A stretch of DNA of 64,000 bases from Sphingomonas sp. 1F27F7B (GCF_005503355.1 NZ_SCMK01000003.1:62001-126000); one strand, 5' to 3'; positions 36,131 through 45,491 are shown, counted from the stretch's first letter. The notes: a model not told the origin generated them from the sequence alone. Program-made: numbers and translations.

Positions 36131-36600
36131 AGCTGCACCCTTATCATTGCCGCGTTTCCTGGAATCTATCTTGTCGCTCTGACGAAAATCACCCGCTCTC
36201 CCGATAATCCTCGACATCATATGGCAACTTTATTGCGATGCAGCAATCATCTTCCGGACTATAAAAGGCATCCATTCCGACGTTTCCAACGCCACTTCCC
36301 ATATGCAAGCCATACCTCCCCGAAAACCACATAATCTACAATTAAACTTAAATTACATACTTTATATTTTTCGAGCACATTAACACACTGGATTCAAAAA
36401 GATTCCGACTAAACGGACGCACAACACACCACAATGAACACAATGATATCTTTTACTAATATCCCATTCTGATAAATTCGCTTTGACGCAATTCGCTACG
36501 ACAAGTCCACCGCCAGAATCGTACGCATAGGAATTTGCGTACCGTTTTTCTGGGGAAGAATCCGTTCGATATTTTCACATGAACATATTGGGGGTGCATT
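36131..36600. other. AT-rich leader upstream of the biosynthetic operon
   Basis: Base composition drops well below the surrounding DNA, with long A/T tracts at about 36330-36480. No coding frame has a ribosome site or family match. TTGACG at 36483-36488 is a possible -35 hexamer. A dyad at 36521-36542 is listed separately. The region is best read as the promoter and control region of the operon starting at 36601, possibly with a long 5' leader. Confidence 0.5.
36521..36542. promoter_or_regulatory. 22-bp dyad, candidate operator of the biosynthetic operon
   Basis: Perfect 7-base arms GTACGCA (36521-36527) and TGCGTAC (36536-36542) around an 8-base spacer, 58 bp before the first start codon. 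The nearby AraC-type regulator (50613-51698) or an outside regulator could bind here. Recognised by eye. Confidence 0.45.
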
Positions 36601-38403
36601 GTGAGCTATCTTGTTACTGCAGGACCGCCGACCCCTAATGGCGACCTTCACCTTGGTCACCTGTCCGGCCCCTATCTCGCCGGCGATATTCTAACGCGCT
36701 ATTTGCGGATGACCGGCGAGCGAGCGACCTACATCTCCGCCGGCGACGATCATCAGAGCTATGTCGCGCGCATGGCCAGGCAACAGGGCCGCGACGCCGC
36801 GACCGTCGCCGCGGAAAATGACGAACGGATCCGCGCGTCGCTGGCTGGTGCCGGCATCGCGCTCGACCTGTTCGCCTCTCCCGCGCAATCGCCGCGCTAC
36901 TCGGGCTTCATCGAGCGTTTCTTCCGCACGTTGCTCGATCGCGATGCCCTGGAGGAGCGGACCACCGACCAGCCCTTCTGCACGACTTGCGATCGCTTCG
37001 CCTTCGAGGCGCATCTCCACGGCCGCTGCGCACATTGCGACGCAGAGAGCGACGGCGGGATTTGCGAGGCGTGCGGCAAACCGAATGCCGGCGCGGATCT
37101 GGTCGACCCCGTCTGCGTCACCTGTGGGGCCACGCCCGAGCGACGCCCCCTGCGCCAGCTCTGGTTTCCGCTCGAGCGCTATCGCAGCGCGGCCGAGTTC
37201 ACCTTCGCCTGCGCCTGGCTGAGCCCGCGGGCGCGGGCGCTGGTGGCCGAGATCCTGGCCCAGCCGCTGCCCGACGTGCCCGCCACGCAGCCTGCCGAAT
37301 GGGGCATAGCGATTCCAGCCAGCGGCTATGACGACCAGCGCATCTCCGCCTGGTTCGAACTGGGGCCGCACTATCTGGCGCTCACCGACCTGCTCCCCGA
37401 GGCAAGGAGCAGCCCGGGCGGCTGGCAGACGCCGTGGACCGGGTTCGACAATGTCGTGCAGTGCTTCGGCTTCGACTCGATCTATTTTCACGTCGTCCTG
37501 TTTCCGGCGATCTTTCAGGCCTTCGACCCCAGGCTCCGCCCGCCCATGGGGTTCATCGCGAACGAATTCTTCCGGCTGGACGGAAGCAAATTCTCCACCA
37601 GTCGCGGCCATGCCCTTTGGGCCGGCGATTTCCTGCGCAACCACGATGCCGATACGCTGCGCTATCATCTCGCCCGTGTCGCACCGGAGATCGAGCAGAC
37701 CAATTTCACGCTAGACGAATTCGAGGCGACGCGGCGCGAAGAACTGATCGGCATCTGGGACGACTGGCTCGTCGACCTTGCGAAGCGATGCGAAGCCGCG
37801 GGTGGAATGGTCCCGCTCGCTCCGGCGCCGCGCAGCGCGCCGATCGCCCTCGCCCGCCTCGCCAATCTCTATGGGGATCTTTCCAACTGCTATTCGGTCC
37901 AGGGCTTCTCGCCGAGCCGAGCCGCGCATCTGCTGGGCGAGATCGTGCGCGTCGCGCGCCGTTTCCGCGCCGAGCACGCGGCGTTCGACGGAAAGCCGGC
38001 ATCGACGATCGAAGCAGCGGGCGCGTTGGCGGTCGAGCTGGCCTTTGCCCGCGGTCTCGCGCTCGCCGCGGCGCCCATCCTGCCCGGATTTGCCGATCGG
38101 CTGTGGCGCGACCTTGGCGAACGCGGCACGGTGGCGGAGGCGCGCTGGGAGCTATTGCCGGCGATGCTGACCGCGGGGACTGCGATCTCGCTCTCGACCA
38201 CCGGCTATTTCGATCCCGTGCGGCCCGGCAGCGAACCCGCGCCCCCCGAGCCGACGCCCGAGACCGAGGCGGCACCAACGGCGGACGATGCGGAGCTCCA
38301 GCCTGCGGGAGAGGAAGCCGAAGCGAGCGCCGAAGCCGAGACCGCAACCGTCACGGAGCGGGCCGAACCTGCACCTCGCAGCAATCGGAGGCGGGCTCGA
38401 TGA
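36601..38403 (+). CDS. methionyl-tRNA synthetase-like protein of a biosynthetic operon
   Basis: A 600-residue class I aminoacyl-tRNA synthetase homologue nearest MetRS. It has the HIGH-type HLGH at residues 17-20, a Cys4-type zinc insert (CTTC, CAHC, CEAC, CVTC at about residues 127-175), and a KMSKS-type KFSTSR near residue 330. The last 65 residues are a Pro/Glu/Ala-rich acidic tail ending in SNRRRAR. GTG 36601 follows GGGGG. It overlaps the NRPS gene by ATGA and is followed by an N-hydroxylase and a cupin. In known hydrazine synthetases a MetRS-like domain adenylates an amino acid and esterifies it to the N-hydroxyl group of an N-hydroxy diamino acid. That role, not tRNA charging, is inferred here. 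Confidence 0.85.
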   Translation: MSYLVTAGPPTPNGDLHLGHLSGPYLAGDILTRYLRMTGERATYISAGDDHQSYVARMARQQGRDAATVAAENDERIRASLAGAGIALDLFASPAQSPRYSGFIERFFRTLLDRDALEERTTDQPFCTTCDRFAFEAHLHGRCAHCDAESDGGICEACGKPNAGADLVDPVCVTCGATPERRPLRQLWFPLERYRSAAEFTFACAWLSPRARALVAEILAQPLPDVPATQPAEWGIAIPASGYDDQRISAWFELGPHYLALTDLLPEARSSPGGWQTPWTGFDNVVQCFGFDSIYFHVVLFPAIFQAFDPRLRPPMGFIANEFFRLDGSKFSTSRGHALWAGDFLRNHDADTLRYHLARVAPEIEQTNFTLDEFEATRREELIGIWDDWLVDLAKRCEAAGGMVPLAPAPRSAPIALARLANLYGDLSNCYSVQGFSPSRAAHLLGEIVRVARRFRAEHAAFDGKPASTIEAAGALAVELAFARGLALAAAPILPGFADRLWRDLGERGTVAEARWELLPAMLTAGTAISLSTTGYFDPVRPGSEPAPPEPTPETEAAPTADDAELQPAGEEAEASAEAETATVTERAEPAPRSNRRRAR

Positions 38404-41400
38404 CGATGACGGCAGAACGCCTCTATATCGACGAGGAGCGCGCTTCCTTCGCGCAAGAGCGGCTCTGGTTGCTGCAGCAGCTCGATCCTTCCGACAGCGG
38501 CTATAATCTCGTCGTTCCCATCCCGCTGCCGCCAGGCACCGACGCCACGCTGCTCACTGCGGCCATGGCCGACATGGTCGAGCGCCACGACAGCCTGCGT
38601 ACGCTGTTCGAGGATCGCGACGGCGTGCCGTGGCAATGCGTGCTGGCCCCCTATGCGCCGATCGTGACGGCGCACGACTTCGCCGCCCTTTCCCCGGAGG
38701 CACGCGAGGAAGCGCTGGCCAGGCTGATCGCCGGCGAGATAGCCGCTCCGTTCGACCTTGCGGCGGCACCGCCGCTGCGTTGCCACCATGCCGATCTCGG
38801 CGAGGCGGGCGCGCTGGCGGTGATCGCGTTCCACCACATCATCGCCGATGGCTGGTCGATGCACCTGTTCGGGCGCGACCTGGCGGAATTCTGTGCCGCG
38901 CACCTGGCCGGGCGAGCGCCCGTGCTGCCCCCGCTCGACTATCAATATGTCCATTTCTCCACCTGGCAGCGCGACCAGGTCGAGCGTGGCGCCTATTCCG
39001 AGCAGCTCGACTATTGGGTCCGCACGCTTTCGGAAGCGCCGCCGGTGCTCGACCTGCCCCTCGATCGGCCGCGCACGCCGCAACCCGAAGCGCGCGGCGG
39101 CACCTGGGTGGTCCAGTTCCCGAACGAACTGCGCGATGGCCTCAATCAGCTCGCGCGATCGGAAAGTGCGACACTCTACATGGTGCTGATGGCCGGCTAT
39201 CATGCGCTGCTGTCGCGATTGGGCGGGCAACACGACATCATCGTCGCGACACCCGTGGGCAGCCGCCCGCGAGCCGAGTTCGACGACATCTTCGGCTGTT
39301 TCCTCAATAACGTGCTGGTGCGCGGCCGCCCCGAACGCGCGCAGACCTTCCGCGAATTCCTTGCCGCGACACGCGTGGCGGTGCTGGATGCCTTCGCGCA
39401 TCAGGACGTGCCGCTCGAAGTGGTGATCGAGACGGTCAAGCCGCAGCGCAGCCGAACGCATACCCCGCTGTTCCAGACGATGCTGGTGCTGCAGAATGCA
39501 CCGCGCGCCATGGAAGAGGCCGCGCCCGAGAACGAACCCGCCGACGGCCCCGGCCTCGCGCTCAACGCCAAGTTCGAACTGTCGCTCGCCCTGTGGGAGA
39601 GCGCGTCCGGCATTACCGCCGCCTTCGAATATCGACGCGACCTGTTCGACGAGGCGACCGTCGCGGCGATGGCCAGCGCCTATCGCGCGCTGCTGGCCGA
39701 CGCGGTCGCACGCCCGGACGCGCGGTTGGGCAGCCTCGCTCTGCTCGACGCGCCGACGCAGCGCCGGATTCTGCACGACTGGAACGCCGTGCCGCTCGAT
39801 TATCCCGATACCGCGACGATCCACGGCCTGTTCGAGGAACAGGTCGCGCGCGATCCCGACGCCGTCGCCGTGATCTTCGAGGACCTGACGCTCAGCTACG
39901 GGGCGCTCAATCGCGCCGCCAATCGCATCGCGCACCAGCTGATCGCGCTGGGCGCGGGTCCGGAGACCTGCGTGCCGGTGGTCTGCGAGCAGAGCATCGA
40001 GATGATCGTCGCGCTGATAGGCGTGCTCAAGGCCGGCGCGGCCTATGTGCCCATCGACCCGACACTGCCGCAAAAGCGCATCGAATATCTGATCGACAGC
40101 GTGGCGCCCAAGGCAGTGCTGACGCTCGAACGCTTCGCCGGACTGGCGGGCGATCCCGGCGCTCCGGTGATCCCGATCGACGGAGCACACACGGCAGCCG
40201 GCCCGGATATCGGCAATCCCGAAGTCGAGGTTTCCGCGCGCACCCTCGCCTATGTGATCTTCACTTCGGGCACCACCGGCCTGCCCAAGGGCGTCGAAGT
40301 CGAGCATCGCAGCGTCATCCACCACCTCTGGGGCATGCGCGAACAATATGAAGTGACCTCGGCCGATCGCTTCCTGCAGAAGCACCCGTTCAATTTCGAC
40401 GTATCGGTCTGGGAGTTCTTCCTCCCGCTGGCGACCGGCGGCAGCACGGTGATGGTGCGCCCCGGCGGCCAGCGCGACCTCGACTACATGATCGACCGGA
40501 TCGTCGCCGAGGGCGTGACCATCGTCTGCTTCCTCCCCTCGGCGCTCCAGGTCCTGCTCGATCACCCGCGCATCGCGCTGCTGGACGCTTCGGTCCGCTG
40601 GATGCTGTGCGGCGCGGAGGCGATGGGGCGCGACGTGCCATCCCGCTTCTTCGAACGGCTGGGCGCCAGGCTGCACAATCTCTACGGCCCGACCGAAACG
40701 ACTGTCCACAACAGCTGGTATGAATGCCGGCGCGGCGAGCAGCCCGCCGTGATCCCGATCGGGCGGCCGATGCCCGGCGTGCGCCTGTACGTGCTCGATC
40801 CCGAGCTGCAGCCCGTGCCGGTCGGCGTGCCGGGAGAGATCCATATCGGCGGCGCCAGCGTCGCGCGCGGCTATCGCAACAGCCCGGACATCACCGAGGC
40901 CCGGTTCGTCGCCGACCCCTTCACCGACGGCCCCGACGCGCGGATGTATCGCACCGGCGACATCGGCCGCTTTCGCGCCGACGGCAACATCGAGTTCATC
41001 GGACGGCGCGACCGCCAGTTCAAGATCCGCGGCTTCCGCATCGAACTGGGCGAGATCGCCCATGTGCTGCGGCACCACGAACAGGTTCGCGAAGCGCTGG
41101 TGATCGTCCGCGAGGACGTGCCGGGCGATTTGCGCATCGTCGCCTATGTGGTGGCGGGCGCACCCGGGCTGGACGAGGCGGCGCTGCTCGATCACGCCGG
41201 GCAGCACCTCCCGCGGCACATGGTGCCCAGCGCCATCGTGATGATGGACAGCCTGCCGCTCACCGCGAACGACAAGGTGGACATGCGAGTGCTTCCGGCA
41301 CCCGGCCGCTACCAGCGCGATGCGGGACGACGCCCCGAAGGACCGATCGAGACCGGCCTGGCAGCGATCTGGAACTCGCTGCTCGGCTCCGCGGTGGAAG

Positions 41401-41612
41401 GGGTCGAGGATGATTTCTTCGATCTCGGCGGCCATTCGCTGCTCGCCGCGCGGCTCGTCGCCCATGTTCGCGCACGATTGGGCCGGGTGCTGCCAGTGCG
41501 GGCGGTGTTCGAGACGCCGAAGCTGGGCGCGATGGCCGAGGCCATCGCCGCAGCGCCGGTCGCGGAGGACGATCTCAGCGCGATGCTGCGCCGGCCACGG
41601 CGATCCATTTGA
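38400..41612 (+). CDS. nonribosomal peptide synthetase, C-A-T module
   Basis: A 1070-residue single module. The condensation domain spans about residues 10-430 with the active-site HHIIADG. The adenylation domain spans about 455-960 with FTSGTTGLPKG, FDVSVWEFF, LYGPTETT, YRTGD and NDKVD. The thiolation domain follows (DDFFDLGGHSLLAARL), then a short tail. There is no thioesterase or reductase. A hand alignment with EntF suggests specificity positions DVWCLGLVHK, tentative and not matching a code I know. The start overlaps the MetRS-like gene and the end overlaps the N-hydroxylase gene (TTGA). The carrier would be activated by the phosphopantetheinyl transferase of this operon. Confidence 0.93.
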   Translation: MTMTAERLYIDEERASFAQERLWLLQQLDPSDSGYNLVVPIPLPPGTDATLLTAAMADMVERHDSLRTLFEDRDGVPWQCVLAPYAPIVTAHDFAALSPEAREEALARLIAGEIAAPFDLAAAPPLRCHHADLGEAGALAVIAFHHIIADGWSMHLFGRDLAEFCAAHLAGRAPVLPPLDYQYVHFSTWQRDQVERGAYSEQLDYWVRTLSEAPPVLDLPLDRPRTPQPEARGGTWVVQFPNELRDGLNQLARSESATLYMVLMAGYHALLSRLGGQHDIIVATPVGSRPRAEFDDIFGCFLNNVLVRGRPERAQTFREFLAATRVAVLDAFAHQDVPLEVVIETVKPQRSRTHTPLFQTMLVLQNAPRAMEEAAPENEPADGPGLALNAKFELSLALWESASGITAAFEYRRDLFDEATVAAMASAYRALLADAVARPDARLGSLALLDAPTQRRILHDWNAVPLDYPDTATIHGLFEEQVARDPDAVAVIFEDLTLSYGALNRAANRIAHQLIALGAGPETCVPVVCEQSIEMIVALIGVLKAGAAYVPIDPTLPQKRIEYLIDSVAPKAVLTLERFAGLAGDPGAPVIPIDGAHTAAGPDIGNPEVEVSARTLAYVIFTSGTTGLPKGVEVEHRSVIHHLWGMREQYEVTSADRFLQKHPFNFDVSVWEFFLPLATGGSTVMVRPGGQRDLDYMIDRIVAEGVTIVCFLPSALQVLLDHPRIALLDASVRWMLCGAEAMGRDVPSRFFERLGARLHNLYGPTETTVHNSWYECRRGEQPAVIPIGRPMPGVRLYVLDPELQPVPVGVPGEIHIGGASVARGYRNSPDITEARFVADPFTDGPDARMYRTGDIGRFRADGNIEFIGRRDRQFKIRGFRIELGEIAHVLRHHEQVREALVIVREDVPGDLRIVAYVVAGAPGLDEAALLDHAGQHLPRHMVPSAIVMMDSLPLTANDKVDMRVLPAPGRYQRDAGRRPEGPIETGLAAIWNSLLGSAVEGVEDDFFDLGGHSLLAARLVAHVRARLGRVLPVRAVFETPKLGAMAEAIAAAPVAEDDLSAMLRRPRRSI

Positions 41613-42976
41613 CCGACTCCAGCACGGAATTCTGCCAGATGTACAACGAAACCGGGCTAAAATCCGCCGAAGTCCTCGAAACCGTCGTCGAGCCGGCGGT
41701 CACTGCCATCGATCTCGCCTGTATCGGCTTCGGCCCCGGCGGGATCGCGCTTGCCGCCGCGTATAGCGACTGGCGCGACGCCCAGCCCGAGGGCAATGCG
41801 ACGCCCAGCCTTCGGTTCATCGAGCGGCGTCCCGGCCCGGCATGGCAGCCCGGACTGCTGATCCGCGGCGCCGACCTCAATCATCATTTCCTGCGCGACT
41901 TCGCCACGCCGCGCGATCCGCGCAGCCGCTTCACCTTCGCCTGCTATCTCAAGGAGACCGGCCGGCTGTTCCAGTTCGGCCATCTCGGCGGGCGCGTGAG
42001 CCGCGTCGAGTGGAACGACTATGTCATCTGGACCGCCCGCCACTTCGATCCGATGGTCCGCTACGGGCTCGCCGTACGATCGATCGCTCCCATGGCGATA
42101 CGCAATGGCGCACCGAGCCTGATCGAGCTCGAGCTCGACGACGGCAGCCGCATCGCCGCCCGCAACCTGGTGGTGAGCACCGGCCAGTTTCCGCACGTGC
42201 CCGAGCTGTTCCGCCCGCATTTGGGGGCCCGCATGTTCCACAGTGCGGGGTTCCTCGACCGGATCTCCGCCTTCGATCGCGCCGCGCCGCTCAGGATCTG
42301 CGTGCTGGGTTCGGGCCAGAGCGCGGGCGAGACCCTGCTCTGGCTCTACGATCATTTCCCCAATGCGCAGCTCACTTCGGTGCACCGCGGCCTGCCGTTC
42401 CGCCTCGTCGACATCGGCCATTTCAGCAACGAAGTCTTCTTTCCCGAACAGGTGCCCTATTTCCACGCCCTGTCGCCCGAGAAGCGGCGCATGGCCGCAC
42501 AGGAATATCACCTGACCAACTTCTCCGCGGTCGACCTCGACGTCAGCCAGGGCCTCTACTGGCGGATGTACGAGGACCGCGTTCTCGGCACGACGCGCGC
42601 CGAAGTCATCGCCCGCCACACCGCCAGCGAGATCGAACCCGCCGGTGAAGGATTCCGGATCCGCTTTGCCGACGGGCTCAGCGGCGCCGAGCGGATGGTG
42701 GACGCCGATATCGTGGTGCTCTGCACCGGCTATCACGAGCCCGCCTTCCCGCCGCTGCTTGAGCCGCTGCGCGAATGGATCGTCACCGACGCCGGCGGAG
42801 GGCCCGAGGTCGAGCTCGACTATCGGGTCCGTACCGCATCGGGCTTCGGGCCGGCATTGTATCTGAACGGCGTCACCGAGCGCACGCACGGCGCGAGCGA
42901 CGCCTCTTCGCTCAGCATGACCGCACTGAAGGCCCAGACGATCCTCGGATCCTTCCTGACCAACCGGAACCGCTGA
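41609..42976 (+). CDS. lysine/ornithine N-monooxygenase-like flavoenzyme
   Basis: A 455-residue class B N-hydroxylating monooxygenase. It has the FAD motif GFGPGGIALA near residue 41, RGADLNHHFLRDF, the NADPH motif VLGSGQSAGE near residue 232 and the family C-terminus NGVTERTHGASDASSLS. Relatives hydroxylate the side-chain amine of lysine, ornithine or similar diamines. The start is uncertain: TTG 41609 overlaps the NRPS stop, while ATG 41639 is ten codons later. Beside a MetRS-like protein and a cupin it corresponds to the N-hydroxylase of hydrazine pathways. Its diamine could be lysine, ornithine or, given the EctB-like gene, 2,4-diaminobutyrate. Confidence 0.9.
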   Translation: MTDSSTEFCQMYNETGLKSAEVLETVVEPAVTAIDLACIGFGPGGIALAAAYSDWRDAQPEGNATPSLRFIERRPGPAWQPGLLIRGADLNHHFLRDFATPRDPRSRFTFACYLKETGRLFQFGHLGGRVSRVEWNDYVIWTARHFDPMVRYGLAVRSIAPMAIRNGAPSLIELELDDGSRIAARNLVVSTGQFPHVPELFRPHLGARMFHSAGFLDRISAFDRAAPLRICVLGSGQSAGETLLWLYDHFPNAQLTSVHRGLPFRLVDIGHFSNEVFFPEQVPYFHALSPEKRRMAAQEYHLTNFSAVDLDVSQGLYWRMYEDRVLGTTRAEVIARHTASEIEPAGEGFRIRFADGLSGAERMVDADIVVLCTGYHEPAFPPLLEPLREWIVTDAGGGPEVELDYRVRTASGFGPALYLNGVTERTHGASDASSLSMTALKAQTILGSFLTNRNR

Positions 42977-42988
42977 CGGAGCCGCTGC

Positions 42989-43801
42989 ATGTCCACTTGG
43001 CTGTTTACCTATGGATCGAGCACCGATCCCGATCATTTCGCGGAGGATTTCGGCAAGCCCGAGGCCTTTGCCGCGGCGAGCGTGGCAGATCATCGGCTGG
43101 CCTTCGTCAACTATCGCGAGGCGTTCGGCGGCGGGACTTCGGCAATCGTGCCCGCGCCCGGCGCGGAGGCGATCGGCGTCGCCTATCGCATCACGCCCGA
43201 GCAGCACGCGAAGCTCGCCAAGGCCGATCCCGACTATGCGCTGCAGCCGATCCGGGCGCGGATCGGGGGCGAGATCGTCGAGGCCGAGGTGCTGCTGCCG
43301 CGCACGATCCATGGCTTCGCGTCGCCCACCGACGCCTATATGGCGCGGATCCGGTACGGCCTGACCGGCTTCTATCCCATCGCGCAAGTCGATGCGGTGA
43401 TCCGCGCCGCGCTCGACCGGCGCTGGCTGTTCGACGGCCTTCCCGCACAATGGGCCGCCGAGGCCGAGCCGCGCATGGAATATGGCACGCTGTTCCGCCG
43501 GCTGCTGCCGTGGAAGGGAGGCGTGCGCACGCCCTGGGGCGGCGCCGTCGCCACCATCGCGCCGGGCACGGCCAGCGAATTGTTCCCGCACGACGAGGAA
43601 GAGCTGGCATTCGTGCTGTCGGGCAGCGGCAGGCTGCGGCTCAACGCGCATGAGCGCGCGCTCGGCCAGGGCGACCTCATCTATTTCGAACCCGAATGCG
43701 AGCATGTCGTGACCAACGACCAGGGCGAGGAGCCGCTGGTCGTGCTGTTCCTCTGGTGGGGCGGCGCGGACGGCGTGGCGTGGGCGGGGCGCAAGATCTG
43801 A
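42989..43801 (+). CDS. gamma-glutamylcyclotransferase-like + cupin fusion
   Basis: A 270-residue fusion. Residues 1 to about 140 match the gamma-glutamylcyclotransferase/AIG2 fold, starting with the substrate loop FTYGSSTDPDHF. Residues about 170-270 are a single cupin domain: ASELFPHDEEELAFVLSGSG (motif 1, with one His and several acidic residues) and GDLIYFEPECEHV (motif 2 with His). In known hydrazine synthetases a cupin is fused to the MetRS-like domain and forms the N-N bond; here it stands in a separate protein. GGAG precedes the ATG, 12 bp after the N-hydroxylase. The role of the cyclotransferase half is unknown. Confidence 0.85.
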   Translation: MSTWLFTYGSSTDPDHFAEDFGKPEAFAAASVADHRLAFVNYREAFGGGTSAIVPAPGAEAIGVAYRITPEQHAKLAKADPDYALQPIRARIGGEIVEAEVLLPRTIHGFASPTDAYMARIRYGLTGFYPIAQVDAVIRAALDRRWLFDGLPAQWAAEAEPRMEYGTLFRRLLPWKGGVRTPWGGAVATIAPGTASELFPHDEEELAFVLSGSGRLRLNAHERALGQGDLIYFEPECEHVVTNDQGEEPLVVLFLWWGGADGVAWAGRKI

Positions 43802-43835
43802 CGCGATCCTTCGCGTTTCTGGCGGGAGCGGAGCA

Positions 43836-45491
43836 ATGACGGACGTGAAGACGGCAACTCTCAACCGGCGCGGTTTCCTTGGCGCCATGGGCTCGGCAAT
43901 GGCGGCGGCCGGCACGGCGTCTGCCCGCGCGGCAATCGCGGCGCAGGATACCGAATTCGACTATATCGTCATCGGCATGGGATCGGCGGGGTGCGTCGTC
44001 GCCAACCAGCTGAGCGCGCAGGCCGGACTTCGCGTGCTCGCGCTGGAAGCCGGCCCGACCGACTATACGCCGATCATCCAGGACCCCGACAATTACTACA
44101 AGGCCAAGGGCTCCCCGATCTACGACTGGAACTATCAGACGATACCCCAGCCCCACATCGACGGCCGCATCATCCCCGCGCCGCGCGGCCGGGCCTATGG
44201 CGGGTGCAGTTCGATCAACGCGATGATCTATATCCGCGGCAACCGCGCGGACTATGACAATTGGGCCTATCAGGGGAACAAGGGCTGGGCCTATGCGGAT
44301 GTGCTGCCGCTGTTCATCGCAGCCGAGGGCAACCGCGACATCCACGGGCCGCTGACCGGCAACAAGGGCCCGCTCACGGTCCAGAACTATCCGCGCAAGA
44401 GCCTGCCGGGCGTGGCATTCGTCGAAGCGGCGGTGCAGATGGGCTTCAAGGGGCCGGACTGGAACTTCAACGGTGCGATCCAGGAGAACGGCGCGGGCTT
44501 CTATCAATTCACCATCCGCACCGAACTGCGCGACGGGAAGCCGAGGCTGGAGCGATGCAGCCTCGCCAAGGCCTATCTCCACCCCGCCATGGGGCGCACC
44601 AACCTCACCGTCCGGCACGATGCGCCGGTGAAGCGGCTGATCGTCGAGGGCGGCCGGGCCGTCGGCGTGGAATATGTGCTCGATGGCCAGACGCTGCAGG
44701 CCCGCGCGCGCCGCGAGATCGTCCTGTGCGCCGGCGCAGTCACTTCGCCCGCGATCCTGATGCGCTCCGGGATCGGCCCGGCCGACGCACTCCGCGCGCT
44801 CGGCATCCCGGTCGTGCTCGACCTTCCCGGCGTTGGCGAGAATCTCCAGGATCATCCGGTGCTGCCGGTCGCCTATCGCGCGGTTCCGACCTTGCCGCCG
44901 CTCTGGGCCAGCGGCGTTCAGGCCGGGCTGTTCGTCAAGACGCAAAGCCACGCCCATTCGGCGGCGCCCGATCTCCAGTTCCATTTCTGGCAAGGCGACG
45001 ACGACGACGCCAATTCCTTCTCCTTCTCGCCGACTGTCGTCCGGCCGTCGAGCCGCGGCCGGATCCGGCTCAAATCGGCGGACTATACCGTCGCGCCGCT
45101 GATCGACCCCAACTACATGCAGACCCAGGCCGATATCGACGTGATGATCAAGGGCATGGAGCTGTCGCGCGAACTGGTGCGCCAGCGGGCGTTCAAGGGC
45201 GTGGCGGGCGCGCCGCTGCACGACTTCGGATCGGCGAGGACGCCCAGGGAAATGACCGACTATATCCGCAAGAACCTGCGGACGATCTATCACCTCGCCA
45301 GCACCTGCAAGATGGGGCTCGGCGCGGACGCCGTGGTCGATCCCGAACTGAAGGTCTACGGCATTGCCGGCCTGCGCGTCGCCGACGCCTCGATCATGCC
45401 CGAAGTGATCAGCGGCAACACCAACGCCGCCTGCGCGATGATCGGCCAGCGCGCCGCCGACATGATCCTCGGCAAGGGCAAGCGCCCGTGA
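43836..45491 (+). CDS. GMC-family oxidoreductase with Tat signal
   Basis: A 551-residue FAD-dependent glucose-methanol-choline oxidoreductase. The N-terminus has a twin-arginine signal (NRRGFLGAMGSAMAAAG), then the FAD motif IVIGMGSAGCVVANQLS, GGCSSINAMIYIRG, and the C-terminal active-site region YHLASTCKMG and SGNTNAACAMIGQRAAD. It oxidises an alcohol or amine-type substrate. Export by Tat implies action in the periplasm, unlike the other proteins of the operon, so it may finish the product after export. GGAG precedes the ATG; its stop overlaps the next GTG. Confidence 0.9.
   Translation: MTDVKTATLNRRGFLGAMGSAMAAAGTASARAAIAAQDTEFDYIVIGMGSAGCVVANQLSAQAGLRVLALEAGPTDYTPIIQDPDNYYKAKGSPIYDWNYQTIPQPHIDGRIIPAPRGRAYGGCSSINAMIYIRGNRADYDNWAYQGNKGWAYADVLPLFIAAEGNRDIHGPLTGNKGPLTVQNYPRKSLPGVAFVEAAVQMGFKGPDWNFNGAIQENGAGFYQFTIRTELRDGKPRLERCSLAKAYLHPAMGRTNLTVRHDAPVKRLIVEGGRAVGVEYVLDGQTLQARARREIVLCAGAVTSPAILMRSGIGPADALRALGIPVVLDLPGVGENLQDHPVLPVAYRAVPTLPPLWASGVQAGLFVKTQSHAHSAAPDLQFHFWQGDDDDANSFSFSPTVVRPSSRGRIRLKSADYTVAPLIDPNYMQTQADIDVMIKGMELSRELVRQRAFKGVAGAPLHDFGSARTPREMTDYIRKNLRTIYHLASTCKMGLGADAVVDPELKVYGIAGLRVADASIMPEVISGNTNAACAMIGQRAADMILGKGKRP

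Noticed and set aside
36122..36334. 70-codon open frame in the AT-rich leader
   Set aside because: It begins inside the palindrome, has no ribosome site and its composition looks like translated non-coding DNA.
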